From Sebaldella termitidis ATCC 33386 (lineage in GTDB: Bacteria; Fusobacteriota; Fusobacteriia; Fusobacteriales; Leptotrichiaceae), in the NCBI RefSeq assembly GCF_000024405.1, contig NC_013517.1, positions 1,054,001 through 1,118,000 on the forward strand: DNA of 64,000 nt, in the 5' to 3' direction. Below are positions 47,152 to 56,498 of this stretch, piece by piece. The notes under the pieces were generated by a model. It worked only from the letters and a program-made list of their open reading frames with translations. It made no database searches and was not told the DNA's origin. Numbering within the stretch: the stretch's first letter is position 1; each line of letters begins with the position of its first letter. The position numbers were made by a program, and so were the translations under genes.

Positions 47152-47856
47152 ATGAAAGAAAATAAATTTATATATAATTTGAAAGATTTTGAGTATTTTA
47201 AAAAGAATATCAGACTGACATGTATTTCAGATACTTTGAAAAGAGCATTAACGGGAACGACAGCTGCAGCTTTGGGATTATGGATTATTTTAACTGTACT
47301 GGATATTATTTTCGGCATTTATAAAGGGAAATTATATGCTTTGTTAGGAAACTGGAAAACTCCGTTGATATTTAGCGGACTAATATTATTTTTTGTTATT
47401 GTGATATCAATTTTAAGTCTGTATTCCAAAAAAGCACTGGATGTGAAATATCATGAAATACACAGTCTTTACCTGAGCAATCCCGTTGTTTTGAAAAGAA
47501 GAAAAATATCCGGAAGAAAAAGAAATGTTCTGTGTGTAATAGCAGAGCTTCCAAAGGAACAGGAATATCTGGAAAAAAGACTAATGAAATTATTTTATGA
47601 AAATAAAAAAGCAGAAAAAACAGTGTATTCATTTTTGGCTGTAAGTCACGGGAAAAAAGAAACATTAAAGCAGGAAAGATTCAAAAATCAGATAATTTCC
47701 TGTGATGAAACATTAGAGAATTATTTTTTCAGCTTTGAAAGATTCAGAAATGATAATGAAGAGGATGATTTTGCATATTATATGATTATTAACGGTCATA
47801 ATATAAGAATAAATAATGATAGAGCGGTAATGGCAGAAATAATTTTATTCAGGTAA
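47152..47856 (+). CDS. Uncharacterised two-helix membrane protein inside the cobalamin operon
   Basis: 234 residues with two central membrane segments (about 40-55 and 70-90), a short basic N-terminal part and a soluble C-terminal domain of about 140 residues (RKRNVLCVIAELPKEQEYLEKRL; CDETLENYFFSFERF). No family recognised, and it does not resemble any known cobalamin enzyme or transporter component. It lies 50 bases after cobU and 37 before cbiP, same strand, so it is probably co-transcribed. It might be a membrane tether or a corrinoid-related accessory protein, or simply a passenger. Confidence 0.65.
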   Translation: MKENKFIYNLKDFEYFKKNIRLTCISDTLKRALTGTTAAALGLWIILTVLDIIFGIYKGKLYALLGNWKTPLIFSGLILFFVIVISILSLYSKKALDVKYHEIHSLYLSNPVVLKRRKISGRKRNVLCVIAELPKEQEYLEKRLMKLFYENKKAEKTVYSFLAVSHGKKETLKQERFKNQIISCDETLENYFFSFERFRNDNEEDDFAYYMIINGHNIRINNDRAVMAEIILFR

Positions 47857-47893
47857 TTTAATTTTGAAATAAAGTGCCGGGAAAGGGGAAAAT

Positions 47894-49378
47894 GTGAAAC
47901 ATAAAAATATAATGATACTGGGAACAGGATCAAATGTAGGGAAAAGCGTGGTGACAGCAGGTTTATGCAGAATATTCGTGCAGGACGGTTATAAAACGGC
48001 TCCTTTCAAGTCACAGAATATGGCACTGAATTCTTTTATTACAAAAGACGGTAAAGAAATGGGAAGAGCACAGGTGGTGCAGGCAGAAGCTGCCGGAATA
48101 GAGCCGGAAGTATATATGAATCCTATTTTGCTGAAACCTACCACAGACAGAAAATCCCAGGTAATAGTAAACGGAAAAGTTCTTAAAAATATGGATGCCC
48201 GTGATTATTTTGCCTTTAAGCATAATCTTAAGGATGAAATAATGAAGGCCTATAATTATATAAGGGAAAACTTTGAAATATCAGTACTGGAGGGTGCGGG
48301 AAGCCCTGCGGAAATAAACCTCAAGGAAGATGATATAGTAAATACCGGAATGGCGGAAATGGCAGATGCACCTGTAATTCTCATAGGAGATATTGACAGG
48401 GGAGGGGTATTTGCTTCGCTTTACGGTACTGTAATGCTTCTTGAGGAAAGTGAAAGAAAAAGAATAAAGGGTATTATAATAAATAAATTCAGAGGGGATG
48501 TTTCCCTTTTGGAGCCGGGTATAAAAATGCTGGAGGAATTGATAGAGATACCTGTTTTGGGAGTTTTGCCTTATGTAAAGCTGGAAATAGAAGAAGAAGA
48601 CAGTCTTGGAATAAAAAATTTCAATGTGAAAAAAGACGGGAAGATAAATATTTCCGTGATAAAATTAAAGCATATATCTAATTTTACTGATATAAATGCT
48701 CTTGACCAGTACAGCGACCTGAATATTAAGTATGTAACGAAGGCTTCCGAGCTGGGAGACGAGGATATGATAATTATTCCGGGATCAAAAAATACTATTG
48801 AGGATATGAAAGATCTGTCAGATAAGGGAATAAGCGAAAAAATAGCAAGAGCAGCTAAGCAGGGAACTGTGATATTCGGTATATGCGGGGGATTTCAGAT
48901 TCTCGGAGCCAAGATTACCGATCCTTATAATATAGAATCCAATATAGAGGAAATCCCCGGAATAGGTCTTCTGGATATAGAAACTGTAATGTCAAGGGAA
49001 AAGACAACAACACAGTATACTGATAAATTATCAGGTACAGAGGGAATACTTGCCGGCGGAGACGGACTGGAAATAAGCGGGTATGAGATACACCAGGGGA
49101 TAAGTACCGGAAGCGGGGAAATAATTCTTGGGACACCGGAGGATATAAAAGGTGCAGTCAGGGAAAATATAATAGGGACTTATGTTCATGGTATTTTTGA
49201 TAACGGGGATTTTACGGGATTTTTATTAAATAAGATCAGGGAAATGAAGGGTCTTGATAAAGTGGAGGAATACTTTGACTTTAAAGAATTTAAAGAACAG
49301 GAATATAATAAGCTTGCTGATGTAATACGCCAGAATCTGGATATTGAAAAAATTTACAAAATAATGGAAGGTGAATAG
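47894..49378 (+). CDS. cbiP: Cobyric acid synthase
   Basis: 494 residues from GTG 47894 (GAAAGGGGAAAAT upstream; the nearby ATG is out of frame). P-loop GTGSNVGKSVVTAGL (about 10-24), then the CobQ/CbiP features FKSQNMALNSF and GRAQVVQAEAAG, and a C-terminal amidotransferase domain with Cys in FGICGGFQILG (about 331). It amidates the b, d, e and g side chains of adenosylcobyrinate a,c-diamide. It overlaps cbiB by eight bases. Confidence 0.95.
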   Translation: MKHKNIMILGTGSNVGKSVVTAGLCRIFVQDGYKTAPFKSQNMALNSFITKDGKEMGRAQVVQAEAAGIEPEVYMNPILLKPTTDRKSQVIVNGKVLKNMDARDYFAFKHNLKDEIMKAYNYIRENFEISVLEGAGSPAEINLKEDDIVNTGMAEMADAPVILIGDIDRGGVFASLYGTVMLLEESERKRIKGIIINKFRGDVSLLEPGIKMLEELIEIPVLGVLPYVKLEIEEEDSLGIKNFNVKKDGKINISVIKLKHISNFTDINALDQYSDLNIKYVTKASELGDEDMIIIPGSKNTIEDMKDLSDKGISEKIARAAKQGTVIFGICGGFQILGAKITDPYNIESNIEEIPGIGLLDIETVMSREKTTTQYTDKLSGTEGILAGGDGLEISGYEIHQGISTGSGEIILGTPEDIKGAVRENIIGTYVHGIFDNGDFTGFLLNKIREMKGLDKVEEYFDFKEFKEQEYNKLADVIRQNLDIEKIYKIMEGE

Positions 49379-50306
49379 CTTGGTATTTATTCTGAAAATA
49401 TATATTGCATATATTCTGGATCTTATATTCGGCGATCCTTATGTAATTCCGCATCCTGTTCAGGCAATAGGAAAGCTTATAAGTTTTCTGGAAAAAAGAC
49501 TGATAGGATTTTCAAATAAAAAATTTTTTGGAATGATTCTGAATATTACAGTTTTAGCTGTTACCTTTACTGTATGCTATTTCCTGCAAAAGTTCGTAAT
49601 TGTGGAAATATATCTTATGTACACTGTATTTTCAGTGAAGTGTCTGGGGGATGAGGGAAGAAAGGTATACAGAATATTAAAAGAAGGAAATCTTGCTAAG
49701 GCAAGAAAAGAACTTTCATATCTGGTATCAAGAGATACGGAAAGTCTTGAAAAAAATGATATAATAAGAAGTACGATGGAAACAATTTCGGAAAACACTG
49801 TAGATGGAGTAATAGCACCGATGATTTATATGTTTATCGGCGGCCTGCCGCTGGCTATGGTATATAAAGCCATAAATACCATGGATTCCATGCTTGGGTA
49901 TAAAAATGATAAATACGCTGAATTTGGTTATTTTTCTGCAAAGCTCGATGATGCAGCTAATTTTATCCCGGCAAGAATTACAGGAGGTCTGCTTATTCCG
50001 CTGTCATGCTTCTTTCTGAGATATGATTATAAAAATGCATGGAAAATATTTTTCAGAGACAGAAAAAATCATGCGAGTCCCAATTCTGCACATCCTGAAG
50101 CAGCAGCAGCAGGAGCTCTGGGCATACAATTCGGCGGGAAAACGTCCTATTTTGGAAGGGAATACGATAAACCGACAATTGGAGATAAAAAAAGGGAATT
50201 TCAGACTGAGGATATAAAAAAGAATATAAAAATACTGTATATGACCAGTTTTCTGGGCTTGATCATATGCTCGGCAGTATATGCAGCTGTTTTGAAAATA
50301 TTTTAG
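49371..50306 (+). CDS. cbiB: Adenosylcobinamide-phosphate synthase
   Basis: 311-residue membrane protein with the CbiB signature DLIFGDPYVIPHPVQAIGKLI near the N-terminus, followed by 'SRDTESLEKNDIIRSTMETISENTVDG' (split here; about 122-148) and the HASPNSAHPEAAAAGAL segment (about 236-252). It joins aminopropanol phosphate, made by CobD, to cobyric acid. The start is GTG 49371, within the end of cbiP. Confidence 0.93.
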   Translation: MNSLVFILKIYIAYILDLIFGDPYVIPHPVQAIGKLISFLEKRLIGFSNKKFFGMILNITVLAVTFTVCYFLQKFVIVEIYLMYTVFSVKCLGDEGRKVYRILKEGNLAKARKELSYLVSRDTESLEKNDIIRSTMETISENTVDGVIAPMIYMFIGGLPLAMVYKAINTMDSMLGYKNDKYAEFGYFSAKLDDAANFIPARITGGLLIPLSCFFLRYDYKNAWKIFFRDRKNHASPNSAHPEAAAAGALGIQFGGKTSYFGREYDKPTIGDKKREFQTEDIKKNIKILYMTSFLGLIICSAVYAAVLKIF

Positions 50307-50328
50307 ATTATTAAAAAAGGAGAAGCAA

Positions 50329-51423
50329 ATGGATCTGCACGGCGGAAATATATATAAGATTTTCAGAGAAAAGGACATGGATAAAATACTGGATTACAGC
50401 TCAAATATTAATCCTTTCGGACTGCCTGAAAGTTTGAAAAAAGCAATATCGGAAAATATGGAGATTCTGGAAAAATATCCCGATCCTGATTATTATGATT
50501 TGAGAAAAACCATTGCTGAATATAACGGTACTGAAATAGATAATGTTTTGGCAGGAAACGGGGCAACAGAGCTTATATTTTTATATATGAAAGCTGTTAA
50601 GCCAAAAAAAGCACTTATTTTATCACCAACCTTTGCAGAATATGAAAGAGGTATAAAATCAGCTGCCCCGCAATGTGAAACAGTGTATTTTCATCTTGAA
50701 GAAGCAGATGACTTCATTCCTGATATGAAAAAACTAAAGGCTGAATTAAAAAAAGGCTATGATCTGGTGGTTCTCTGCAATCCGAATAATCCCACGGGAA
50801 AATTTCTTTCCAAAGAGAAAATACTGGAATTATTATCTGAATGTGATAAATATGATACAAGACTTTTTGTAGACGAGGCATTTATAGAATTCGCAGAGGG
50901 CGGAATAAAAAGCAGTCCTGCCGGGGAAAATGCCAATAAAAAAAATCTTTTTATAATAAGGGCATTAACTAAGTTTTTTGCACTGCCGGGTCTTCGTCTC
51001 GGGTATGCTTTGTTTTTTGACAGCAGTCTGAAAGAGATATTTGACAGTCTGAAAGAGCCGTGGAGTGTAAATGCTTTTGCGGAGCTTGCGGGGAAAACAT
51101 TGTTTTCAGATACAGATTATATAGAAAAAACTGAAGGCTGGATAAAAGAAGAAAAAAGATATATGTTTAATGAGCTTGGTAAAATAAAAAATATAAAAGT
51201 ATATAAAACAGAAACTAATTTTATTTTATTGAAAATGTATAAGAAAAATGCTGCATTTGTAAGGGCGGAGATGCTGAAAAAAGGGATACTTGTAAGAGAT
51301 GCATCAAATTTTACCTATCTGGATGAGACATTCATCAGGCTTGCAGTAAAAGACAGGGAAAATAATAATATAGTAATAAAAAAATTAAATGAAGTTATTA
51401 ATGGAGATAATGAGAATGAATAA
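50329..51423 (+). CDS. cobD: L-threonine-O-3-phosphate decarboxylase
   Basis: 364-residue PLP enzyme of the aminotransferase fold I. It opens with LHGGNIYKIF and DYSSNINPFGLP, typical of CobD. CNPNNPTGKFL (about 149-159) and the PLP Lys in IRALTKFFALPGLRLGYA follow. It makes (R)-1-aminopropan-2-ol phosphate for CbiB. The ribosome binding site is AAAGGAGAAGCAA. The neighbouring cbiB supports CobD over histidinol-phosphate aminotransferase. Confidence 0.92.
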   Translation: MDLHGGNIYKIFREKDMDKILDYSSNINPFGLPESLKKAISENMEILEKYPDPDYYDLRKTIAEYNGTEIDNVLAGNGATELIFLYMKAVKPKKALILSPTFAEYERGIKSAAPQCETVYFHLEEADDFIPDMKKLKAELKKGYDLVVLCNPNNPTGKFLSKEKILELLSECDKYDTRLFVDEAFIEFAEGGIKSSPAGENANKKNLFIIRALTKFFALPGLRLGYALFFDSSLKEIFDSLKEPWSVNAFAELAGKTLFSDTDYIEKTEGWIKEEKRYMFNELGKIKNIKVYKTETNFILLKMYKKNAAFVRAEMLKKGILVRDASNFTYLDETFIRLAVKDRENNNIVIKKLNEVINGDNENE

Positions 51424-52423
51424 CATGAAAGCAGAAAATTTTTATATTATAAGTTTCAGCTATAAAAGCCTGAATCTTGAGGAACGGGAAGAGTTCGTCA
51501 GAACCGGCTATAAAAATATAATGGAAGAGTATTTTCAGAGAAAAGAAATAAAAGGATATACTGCTCTGGAGACATGTCTGCGTGTGGAGCTTTATCTGGA
51601 AACAGGAGAAAACTTTGATATTGATATGTTTCTGGAGAGAATGAATGCTTCAAATACGAGGATTTACAGAGGGAAAGATGCGGTAAAGTATCTTCTTACG
51701 GTTATCTGCGGTCTGGATTCTGTTATAAAAGGCGAGGATCAGATATTATCACAGATAAAAAAAACATATCTTGAATATATGGAAAATAATAAAACTTCTG
51801 CACTGCTGAATATTATTTTTAATAAAGCAGTAGAAACCGGAAAAAAATTTAGAAGCGTAAGCGGAATAAGCAGAAAAAATCTTTCTCTGGATTCTATAGC
51901 GGTGAAATTTATAAAATCAAAATTTTCCAATCTTGAAGATAAAAATATCTTTATAATCGGGGTAGGAGAACTAAGCCAGGAAATACTTGCCATACTTCAC
52001 AAGATAAATAATGACAAAATAACCATGACAAACAGAAGCAGAAAGAAGTCAATAGAAGTACAGAAGCTGTTTTGCGGAGTTATGACAGCAGAATTTGATG
52101 AAAAATATAAAGTGGTAAAAAACAGCGATATTATTATTAGTGCTACATCAGCACCGCATCTGGTACTCAAGGAAAGCTTCATGAAAGAAATACTTGCCGA
52201 CGGGAAAGAAAGATTTTTTCTTGATCTTGCAGTACCGAGAGATATTGATACCGAACTGAAAAAATATAATAATGTGACCTTATATCATCTTGAAGACATA
52301 TGGGATGAGTATAATAAAAATATAGACAGAAGAAATAATATAGCCGACGAATATTACTATATAATCGAGGAACAGATGGAAAAGCTCGGAAAAAAACTTA
52401 TGAGCAGATACCAGAGAAATTAA
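51416..52423 (+). CDS. hemA: Glutamyl-tRNA reductase, short and atypical
   Basis: About 335 residues from ATG 51416 (GGAG nine bases upstream; ATGs at 51389, 51401, 51410 and 51425 are alternatives, some inside cobD). It reduces glutamyl-tRNA to glutamate-1-semialdehyde. The catalytic Cys54 lies in ETCLRVELY; the usual motif is TCNR(T/V)E, so Asn is replaced by Leu. GEDQILSQIK and the NADPH-binding region IFIIGVGELSQEIL are present, as is FLDLAVPRDID. The protein ends soon after, so the long C-terminal dimerisation region of the usual 400-residue enzymes is missing or very short. The corrinoid context suggests a dedicated role in B12 supply. Confidence 0.85.
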   Translation: MNNMKAENFYIISFSYKSLNLEEREEFVRTGYKNIMEEYFQRKEIKGYTALETCLRVELYLETGENFDIDMFLERMNASNTRIYRGKDAVKYLLTVICGLDSVIKGEDQILSQIKKTYLEYMENNKTSALLNIIFNKAVETGKKFRSVSGISRKNLSLDSIAVKFIKSKFSNLEDKNIFIIGVGELSQEILAILHKINNDKITMTNRSRKKSIEVQKLFCGVMTAEFDEKYKVVKNSDIIISATSAPHLVLKESFMKEILADGKERFFLDLAVPRDIDTELKKYNNVTLYHLEDIWDEYNKNIDRRNNIADEYYYIIEEQMEKLGKKLMSRYQRN

Positions 52424-52455
52424 TATTTTTGAAAATACAGGAAGAAGGCAGTATA

Positions 52456-53349
52456 ATGAGAAAAATAGTAATGGGGACAAGGGGAAGTGTTCTAGCAGTG
52501 GCTCAGGCAGAAACCGTAAAGAAAATGCTTATTGAAAAAATTCCCGGTCTTACAGTAGAAATAAAAAAAATAGTGACGAGCGGAGACAGGGATCAAACTA
52601 CAAACTGGGGAGGAGATTCTTCTCTGAAAAGTATGTTCGTAAAAGAGATAGAGAGAGAGCTTCTTGAGGGAACGATAGACTTTGCTGTTCATTCGATGAA
52701 GGATATGCCGCAGATATCGCCTGAAGGACTTATAAATGCCTGTTTTCCCATAAGGGAGGATAACAGGGACGTGCTTGTATCAAAGAATAATACTGTTTTT
52801 TCAGAAATGCCGTCCGGTTCGGTAATAGGTACAAGCAGTCTCAGAAGAAAGTCTGCAGTAACAGAGCTGTATCCTGAAATGGAGATAAAGCCCATAAGAG
52901 GAAATATTCATACAAGACTGGGAAAGCTGGATTCAGGTGAATATGACGGAATTATACTTGCGGCTGCAGGGCTTATAAGAACAGGACTTGAAAGCAGAAT
53001 AAGTGAATATATAGATCCTGAAAAAATGCCGCCCGCACCTGCGCAGGGCATTTTATGCGTACAGTGCAGGGAAAATAATATGGAAATATTGGAAATACTA
53101 AAGGAGATAGATGACAGGGAAACACGTATAATCTGTGAGGCAGAAAGAGAATTCTCCAGAATATTTGACGGGGGATGTCATACTCCGATGGGTTGTTTTG
53201 CAGTGATAAAGGAAGAGGAAATATTCTTAAAGGGCATGTTTTGCTCCGGTGAAAAAATGTATTTTGGAGAAGCAGGGGGAAGTATAGAAAAACCTAAGGA
53301 AGCAGCACAAAAACTGGCGGAAATAATCAGGAGGCAGATAAATGAGTAA
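52456..53349 (+). CDS. hemC: Porphobilinogen deaminase
   Basis: 297 residues from ATG 52456 (GAAGAAGG seven bases upstream). GTRGSVLAVAQAE near the start, 'AVHSMKDMP' (about 77-85), IGTSSLRRKSAV and PIRGNIHTRLGKLD follow. The dipyrromethane-cofactor Cys is in FDGGCHTPMG (near 240). It condenses four porphobilinogens into hydroxymethylbilane. It overlaps the next gene by eight bases. Confidence 0.95.
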   Translation: MRKIVMGTRGSVLAVAQAETVKKMLIEKIPGLTVEIKKIVTSGDRDQTTNWGGDSSLKSMFVKEIERELLEGTIDFAVHSMKDMPQISPEGLINACFPIREDNRDVLVSKNNTVFSEMPSGSVIGTSSLRRKSAVTELYPEMEIKPIRGNIHTRLGKLDSGEYDGIILAAAGLIRTGLESRISEYIDPEKMPPAPAQGILCVQCRENNMEILEILKEIDDRETRIICEAEREFSRIFDGGCHTPMGCFAVIKEEEIFLKGMFCSGEKMYFGEAGGSIEKPKEAAQKLAEIIRRQINE

Positions 53350-54823
53350 TGGGAAGGTATATATAGCAGGAGCAGGATGTGGAGATCCTGGGCTGATAAC
53401 AGTAAAGCTGAAAAAAGCTTTGGAAAATGCTGACTGTATTGTGTATGACAGACTGGTAGGAAGTGCGGTTCTGAATTATGCAGGGAAAAATGCCGAGCTT
53501 GTTTATTTTGGCAAGGAGAATACAGAGGGCGGGCTTATACAGGAAGAGATAAACAGGATTCTTGTGAAAAAGGCTAAAGAAGGAAAAAATACCGTAAGGC
53601 TGAAAGGCGGCGATCCTTTTGTCTTCGGAAGAGGCGGAGAGGAGATACTGGAGCTTGTAAATGAAGGGATTGAATTCGAGCTTATTCCGGGTATTACTTC
53701 GGCGGTAGCTGTCCCTGAATATGCGGGAATTCCCGTGAGCCACAGAGGGATTAATACGTCTTTTCATATATTCACAGGACATACGCAGAAAGACGGCAGC
53801 TGGCCGAATCTTGAAGCAGCAGCAAGACTCGAAGGCACACTTATATTTCTTATGGGTGTAAAGAATCTGGGACGAATATCACAGGAACTTATAAAATACG
53901 GTAAGGATAAAGGTACACCTGCCGCTGTGATAGAAAAAGGCTCTACTGCGAAACAGAGAGTAACACAGGGAACACTGCAGGACATAGAAAAAATATGTAT
54001 TGAGCGAAACGTAGAATCACCTGCTGTTATTATAATAGGTGAAGTAGTGAAGCTGAGGGAAAAAATGAAATGGTTTGAGGAAAAGGAATTTTTCGGGAAA
54101 ACTGTTTTGGTAACAAGAAATCAGGAACAGGTGCACTCACTTTCCGAAAAAATAAATGAAGCAGGCGGGAGTGCTTTGGAGCTGCCCTTTATAAATATAA
54201 GGTATAATGATTTTGAACTGCCTGATTTTAAGGATTATAAAGCAGTGCTGTTTAACAGTGCAAATGCTGTAAGGGGATTATTCGCCGGGATAAAAGATCT
54301 GAGGGTTTTAGGAGATATAAAAATCGGTGCAGTAGGAATAAAAACTCTTGAAGAGATCGAGAAAAACAAGATTATACCGGATTTTTTTCCAAAAGAGTAT
54401 AAAATAGAAAAACTTGCTGAAATAGCAGTGGAATTTACGGGAGAAAATGACAGGATACTTGTGGTAACCTCGGATATTTCACCTTTTGATGAATCGGCTT
54501 ATTCCGAAAAGCACAGCAGAACTTTTCAGGCATTAAAAGTATATAATACGGAAAAGATCATAAGGGATAAAACAGAAGTGGAGGATTATATAAATAAAAG
54601 TGATATTCTTACTTTCCTGAGTTCTTCAACATTTGAAGCGTTTATGGAAAGCATAAAGTCTGATAAAAAGCTTCTTGAAGGAAAAGTAATAGCTTCAATA
54701 GGACCTGTTACAAGCGATACTATCAGAAAATACGGTGTAAATGTGGATATAGAAGCCAAAAGCTATACAGCTGAAGGACTTTTGGAGATGATCGGAAAAT
54801 TTGAAATATCTTTTAAAAATTGA
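53342..54823 (+). CDS. cobA-hemD: Fused uroporphyrinogen-III methyltransferase / uroporphyrinogen-III synthase
   Basis: 493 residues in two domains. Residues about 1-240 are the SAM-dependent methyltransferase (GAGCGDPGLITVKL at 8-21, VYDRLVG, LKGGDPFVFGRGGEE, PGITSAVAVPEYAGIPVSHR), which makes precorrin-2. Residues about 250-493 are a HemD domain (KTVLVTRNQEQVHSLSEKI; LPFINIR; LTFLSSSTFEAFM), which closes hydroxymethylbilane to uroporphyrinogen III. The fusion hands product directly to the corrin route. No precorrin-2 dehydrogenase (CysG N-terminal) domain is present. The ribosome binding site is AGGAGGCAGATAA. Confidence 0.95.
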   Translation: MSNGKVYIAGAGCGDPGLITVKLKKALENADCIVYDRLVGSAVLNYAGKNAELVYFGKENTEGGLIQEEINRILVKKAKEGKNTVRLKGGDPFVFGRGGEEILELVNEGIEFELIPGITSAVAVPEYAGIPVSHRGINTSFHIFTGHTQKDGSWPNLEAAARLEGTLIFLMGVKNLGRISQELIKYGKDKGTPAAVIEKGSTAKQRVTQGTLQDIEKICIERNVESPAVIIIGEVVKLREKMKWFEEKEFFGKTVLVTRNQEQVHSLSEKINEAGGSALELPFINIRYNDFELPDFKDYKAVLFNSANAVRGLFAGIKDLRVLGDIKIGAVGIKTLEEIEKNKIIPDFFPKEYKIEKLAEIAVEFTGENDRILVVTSDISPFDESAYSEKHSRTFQALKVYNTEKIIRDKTEVEDYINKSDILTFLSSSTFEAFMESIKSDKKLLEGKVIASIGPVTSDTIRKYGVNVDIEAKSYTAEGLLEMIGKFEISFKN

Positions 54824-54871
54824 TAAGAATAATCGCAGTGCTGTAATAAAATCACTATCAGGGAGGATTAG

Positions 54872-56176
54872 ATGAATATAAAAAAATCGGGTGAAATATT
54901 TGAAAGATCTCAGAAGTCAATACCGGGAGGAGTAAACAGTCCTGTGAGAGCCTTCAAATCTGTGGACAGACAATACCCCATATTTATAGAAACAGCTAAA
55001 GGAAGCAGGCTTTATGATGTGGACGGCAATGAATACACTGACTGTATCGGATCATGGGGACCAATGCTTCTGGGACATAATAATGAAAGAGTGCTTGAAG
55101 CTGTAAAAAAGAGTCTTGATGAAGGGACATCCTTTGGTCTGCCTACGGAAAAAGAAGTGGAGCTTGCCGAACTTATAAAAGAATGTTATCCGTCAATAGA
55201 TAAAGTAAGACTGACTACGTCAGGGACAGAAGCAGCAATGGCAGCAGTGCGTCTTGCCAGGGCATATACCCAGAAAAATAAGATAATAAAATTCGAGGGC
55301 TGCTATCACGGACATTCGGATTCTCTAATGGTAAAAGCAGGCTCGGGGCTACTGACTTTTGGTCATCAGGACAGCAATGGGATAACAGAGGGTGTTATGA
55401 AAGATACTATAACACTTCCTTTCGGTAACAGTGAAAAGCTTATTGAAATACTGGATTCAGAAGAAGAGGCCGCTTGTATTATTCTTGAGCCGGTACCGGC
55501 TAATATGGGACTGATAATACCGGAAGAAGGTTTTCTGAAGTTATTAAGAGAAAAATGTACGGAAAAAAATATAGTTTTGATTTTTGATGAGGTAATAAGC
55601 GGTTTCAGAGTATCGCTGGGAGGAGCACAGGAATTATTTAATATTACTCCTGATCTGACTGTACTGGGTAAAATCATAGGCGGAGGCTTCCCGGTGGGGG
55701 CATTCGGCGGGAAAAAAGAGATAATGGATATGGTGGCTCCTGTAGGAAATGTGTATCATGCGGGAACTTTGTCAGGAAATCCTGTTTCTGTAAGTGCAGG
55801 GCTTGAAACTATAAATATACTGAAAGAAAACAGGGAGATTTATAATACTCTGGAAAAAAGAACAAAGGAGCTTGTGTTAAGAATAGAAGAGCTTATAGAA
55901 AAATATAATATAAAAGCCACTGTAAATCATATTGGAAGTCTTTATACGATATTTTTCTCTGATAAAAAGGTAGAAAACCTTGAAGATGCAATGGCTACAG
56001 ATGATAAGGCATATAATACTTATTTTTCTTCTATGCTTGAAGACGGAATAATAGTTCCTCCTTCAAAATATGAGGCACATTTTATTTCATGGGCACATAA
56101 TAATGAGGATTTTGAAAAACTTATTGCGGGAGTGGAAAAAAGCTTTATTGCAATAAATCAGAATTCAGGCCGTTAG
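54872..56176 (+). CDS. hemL: Glutamate-1-semialdehyde 2,1-aminomutase
   Basis: 434-residue PLP enzyme: opening 'IPGGVNSPVRAF' (about 18-29), LTTSGTEAAMAAVRLARAYT, FEGCYHGHSD, FDEVISGFRVSLGGAQ, and the PLP Lys in LTVLGKIIGGGFPVGAFGG (near 272). It makes 5-aminolevulinate from the HemA product (C5 pathway). The ribosome binding site is AGGGAGGATTAG. It is followed by the inverted-repeat region. Confidence 0.96.
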   Translation: MNIKKSGEIFERSQKSIPGGVNSPVRAFKSVDRQYPIFIETAKGSRLYDVDGNEYTDCIGSWGPMLLGHNNERVLEAVKKSLDEGTSFGLPTEKEVELAELIKECYPSIDKVRLTTSGTEAAMAAVRLARAYTQKNKIIKFEGCYHGHSDSLMVKAGSGLLTFGHQDSNGITEGVMKDTITLPFGNSEKLIEILDSEEEAACIILEPVPANMGLIIPEEGFLKLLREKCTEKNIVLIFDEVISGFRVSLGGAQELFNITPDLTVLGKIIGGGFPVGAFGGKKEIMDMVAPVGNVYHAGTLSGNPVSVSAGLETINILKENREIYNTLEKRTKELVLRIEELIEKYNIKATVNHIGSLYTIFFSDKKVENLEDAMATDDKAYNTYFSSMLEDGIIVPPSKYEAHFISWAHNNEDFEKLIAGVEKSFIAINQNSGR

Positions 56177-56498
56177 TATGTTTTATATGTATCCAGTCAG
56201 TAACAGAAGTAATTTTTTATATAAAGAAACAGACAGTAAATATTTAATCAGATTGTAACTATGGAAAGACAGAGGTCGGGGAGCGTTGGTAATATATTTT
56301 ACGAAGAACAGTTTTATTATTTTTTATCCGGTTAAGATATAATGAGGATAAGGACTCTAGTTGTATTGATGTCAGAAACTGTACGTAAAAATACTGTATT
56401 ACCAACGTCCCCCCGCCTCTGAAAAATTATAAATTTACGACTTTCTGATTTACATCTTTGTTAATACAGAAATAAGCCGGAAAAAACAGGAGGCATAT
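56177..56498. other. Gap between hemL and cobT holding a large inverted repeat
   Basis: About 320 bases without a gene. It is dominated by the imperfect palindrome at 56270-56421 (listed separately). cobT has its own ribosome binding site (ACAGGAGGCATAT) at the end of the gap. Confidence 0.7.
56270..56421. repeat. 152-bp imperfect inverted repeat (MITE-like or structured RNA)
   Basis: The left end, 56270-56294, is complementary to 56397-56421 over 25 bases with four mismatches (CAGAGG, GGGG and CGTTGGTAATA blocks). Inside, TATTTTACG pairs with CGTAAAAATA, and ACAGTTT with AAACTGT, lengthening each arm to about 45 bases. In the loop, TTATCC and GGATAA form a further small stem. The outer arms are GC-rich, unlike the surroundings. 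No transposase and no clear target-site duplication. It could be a miniature transposable element or an RNA element within the operon. Confidence 0.75.

Noticed and set aside
56270-56421. Target-site duplication GAAA flanking the inverted repeat
   Set aside because: GAAA occurs on both sides but is offset by three bases on the left and is common in AT-rich DNA, so it is not evidence of insertion.
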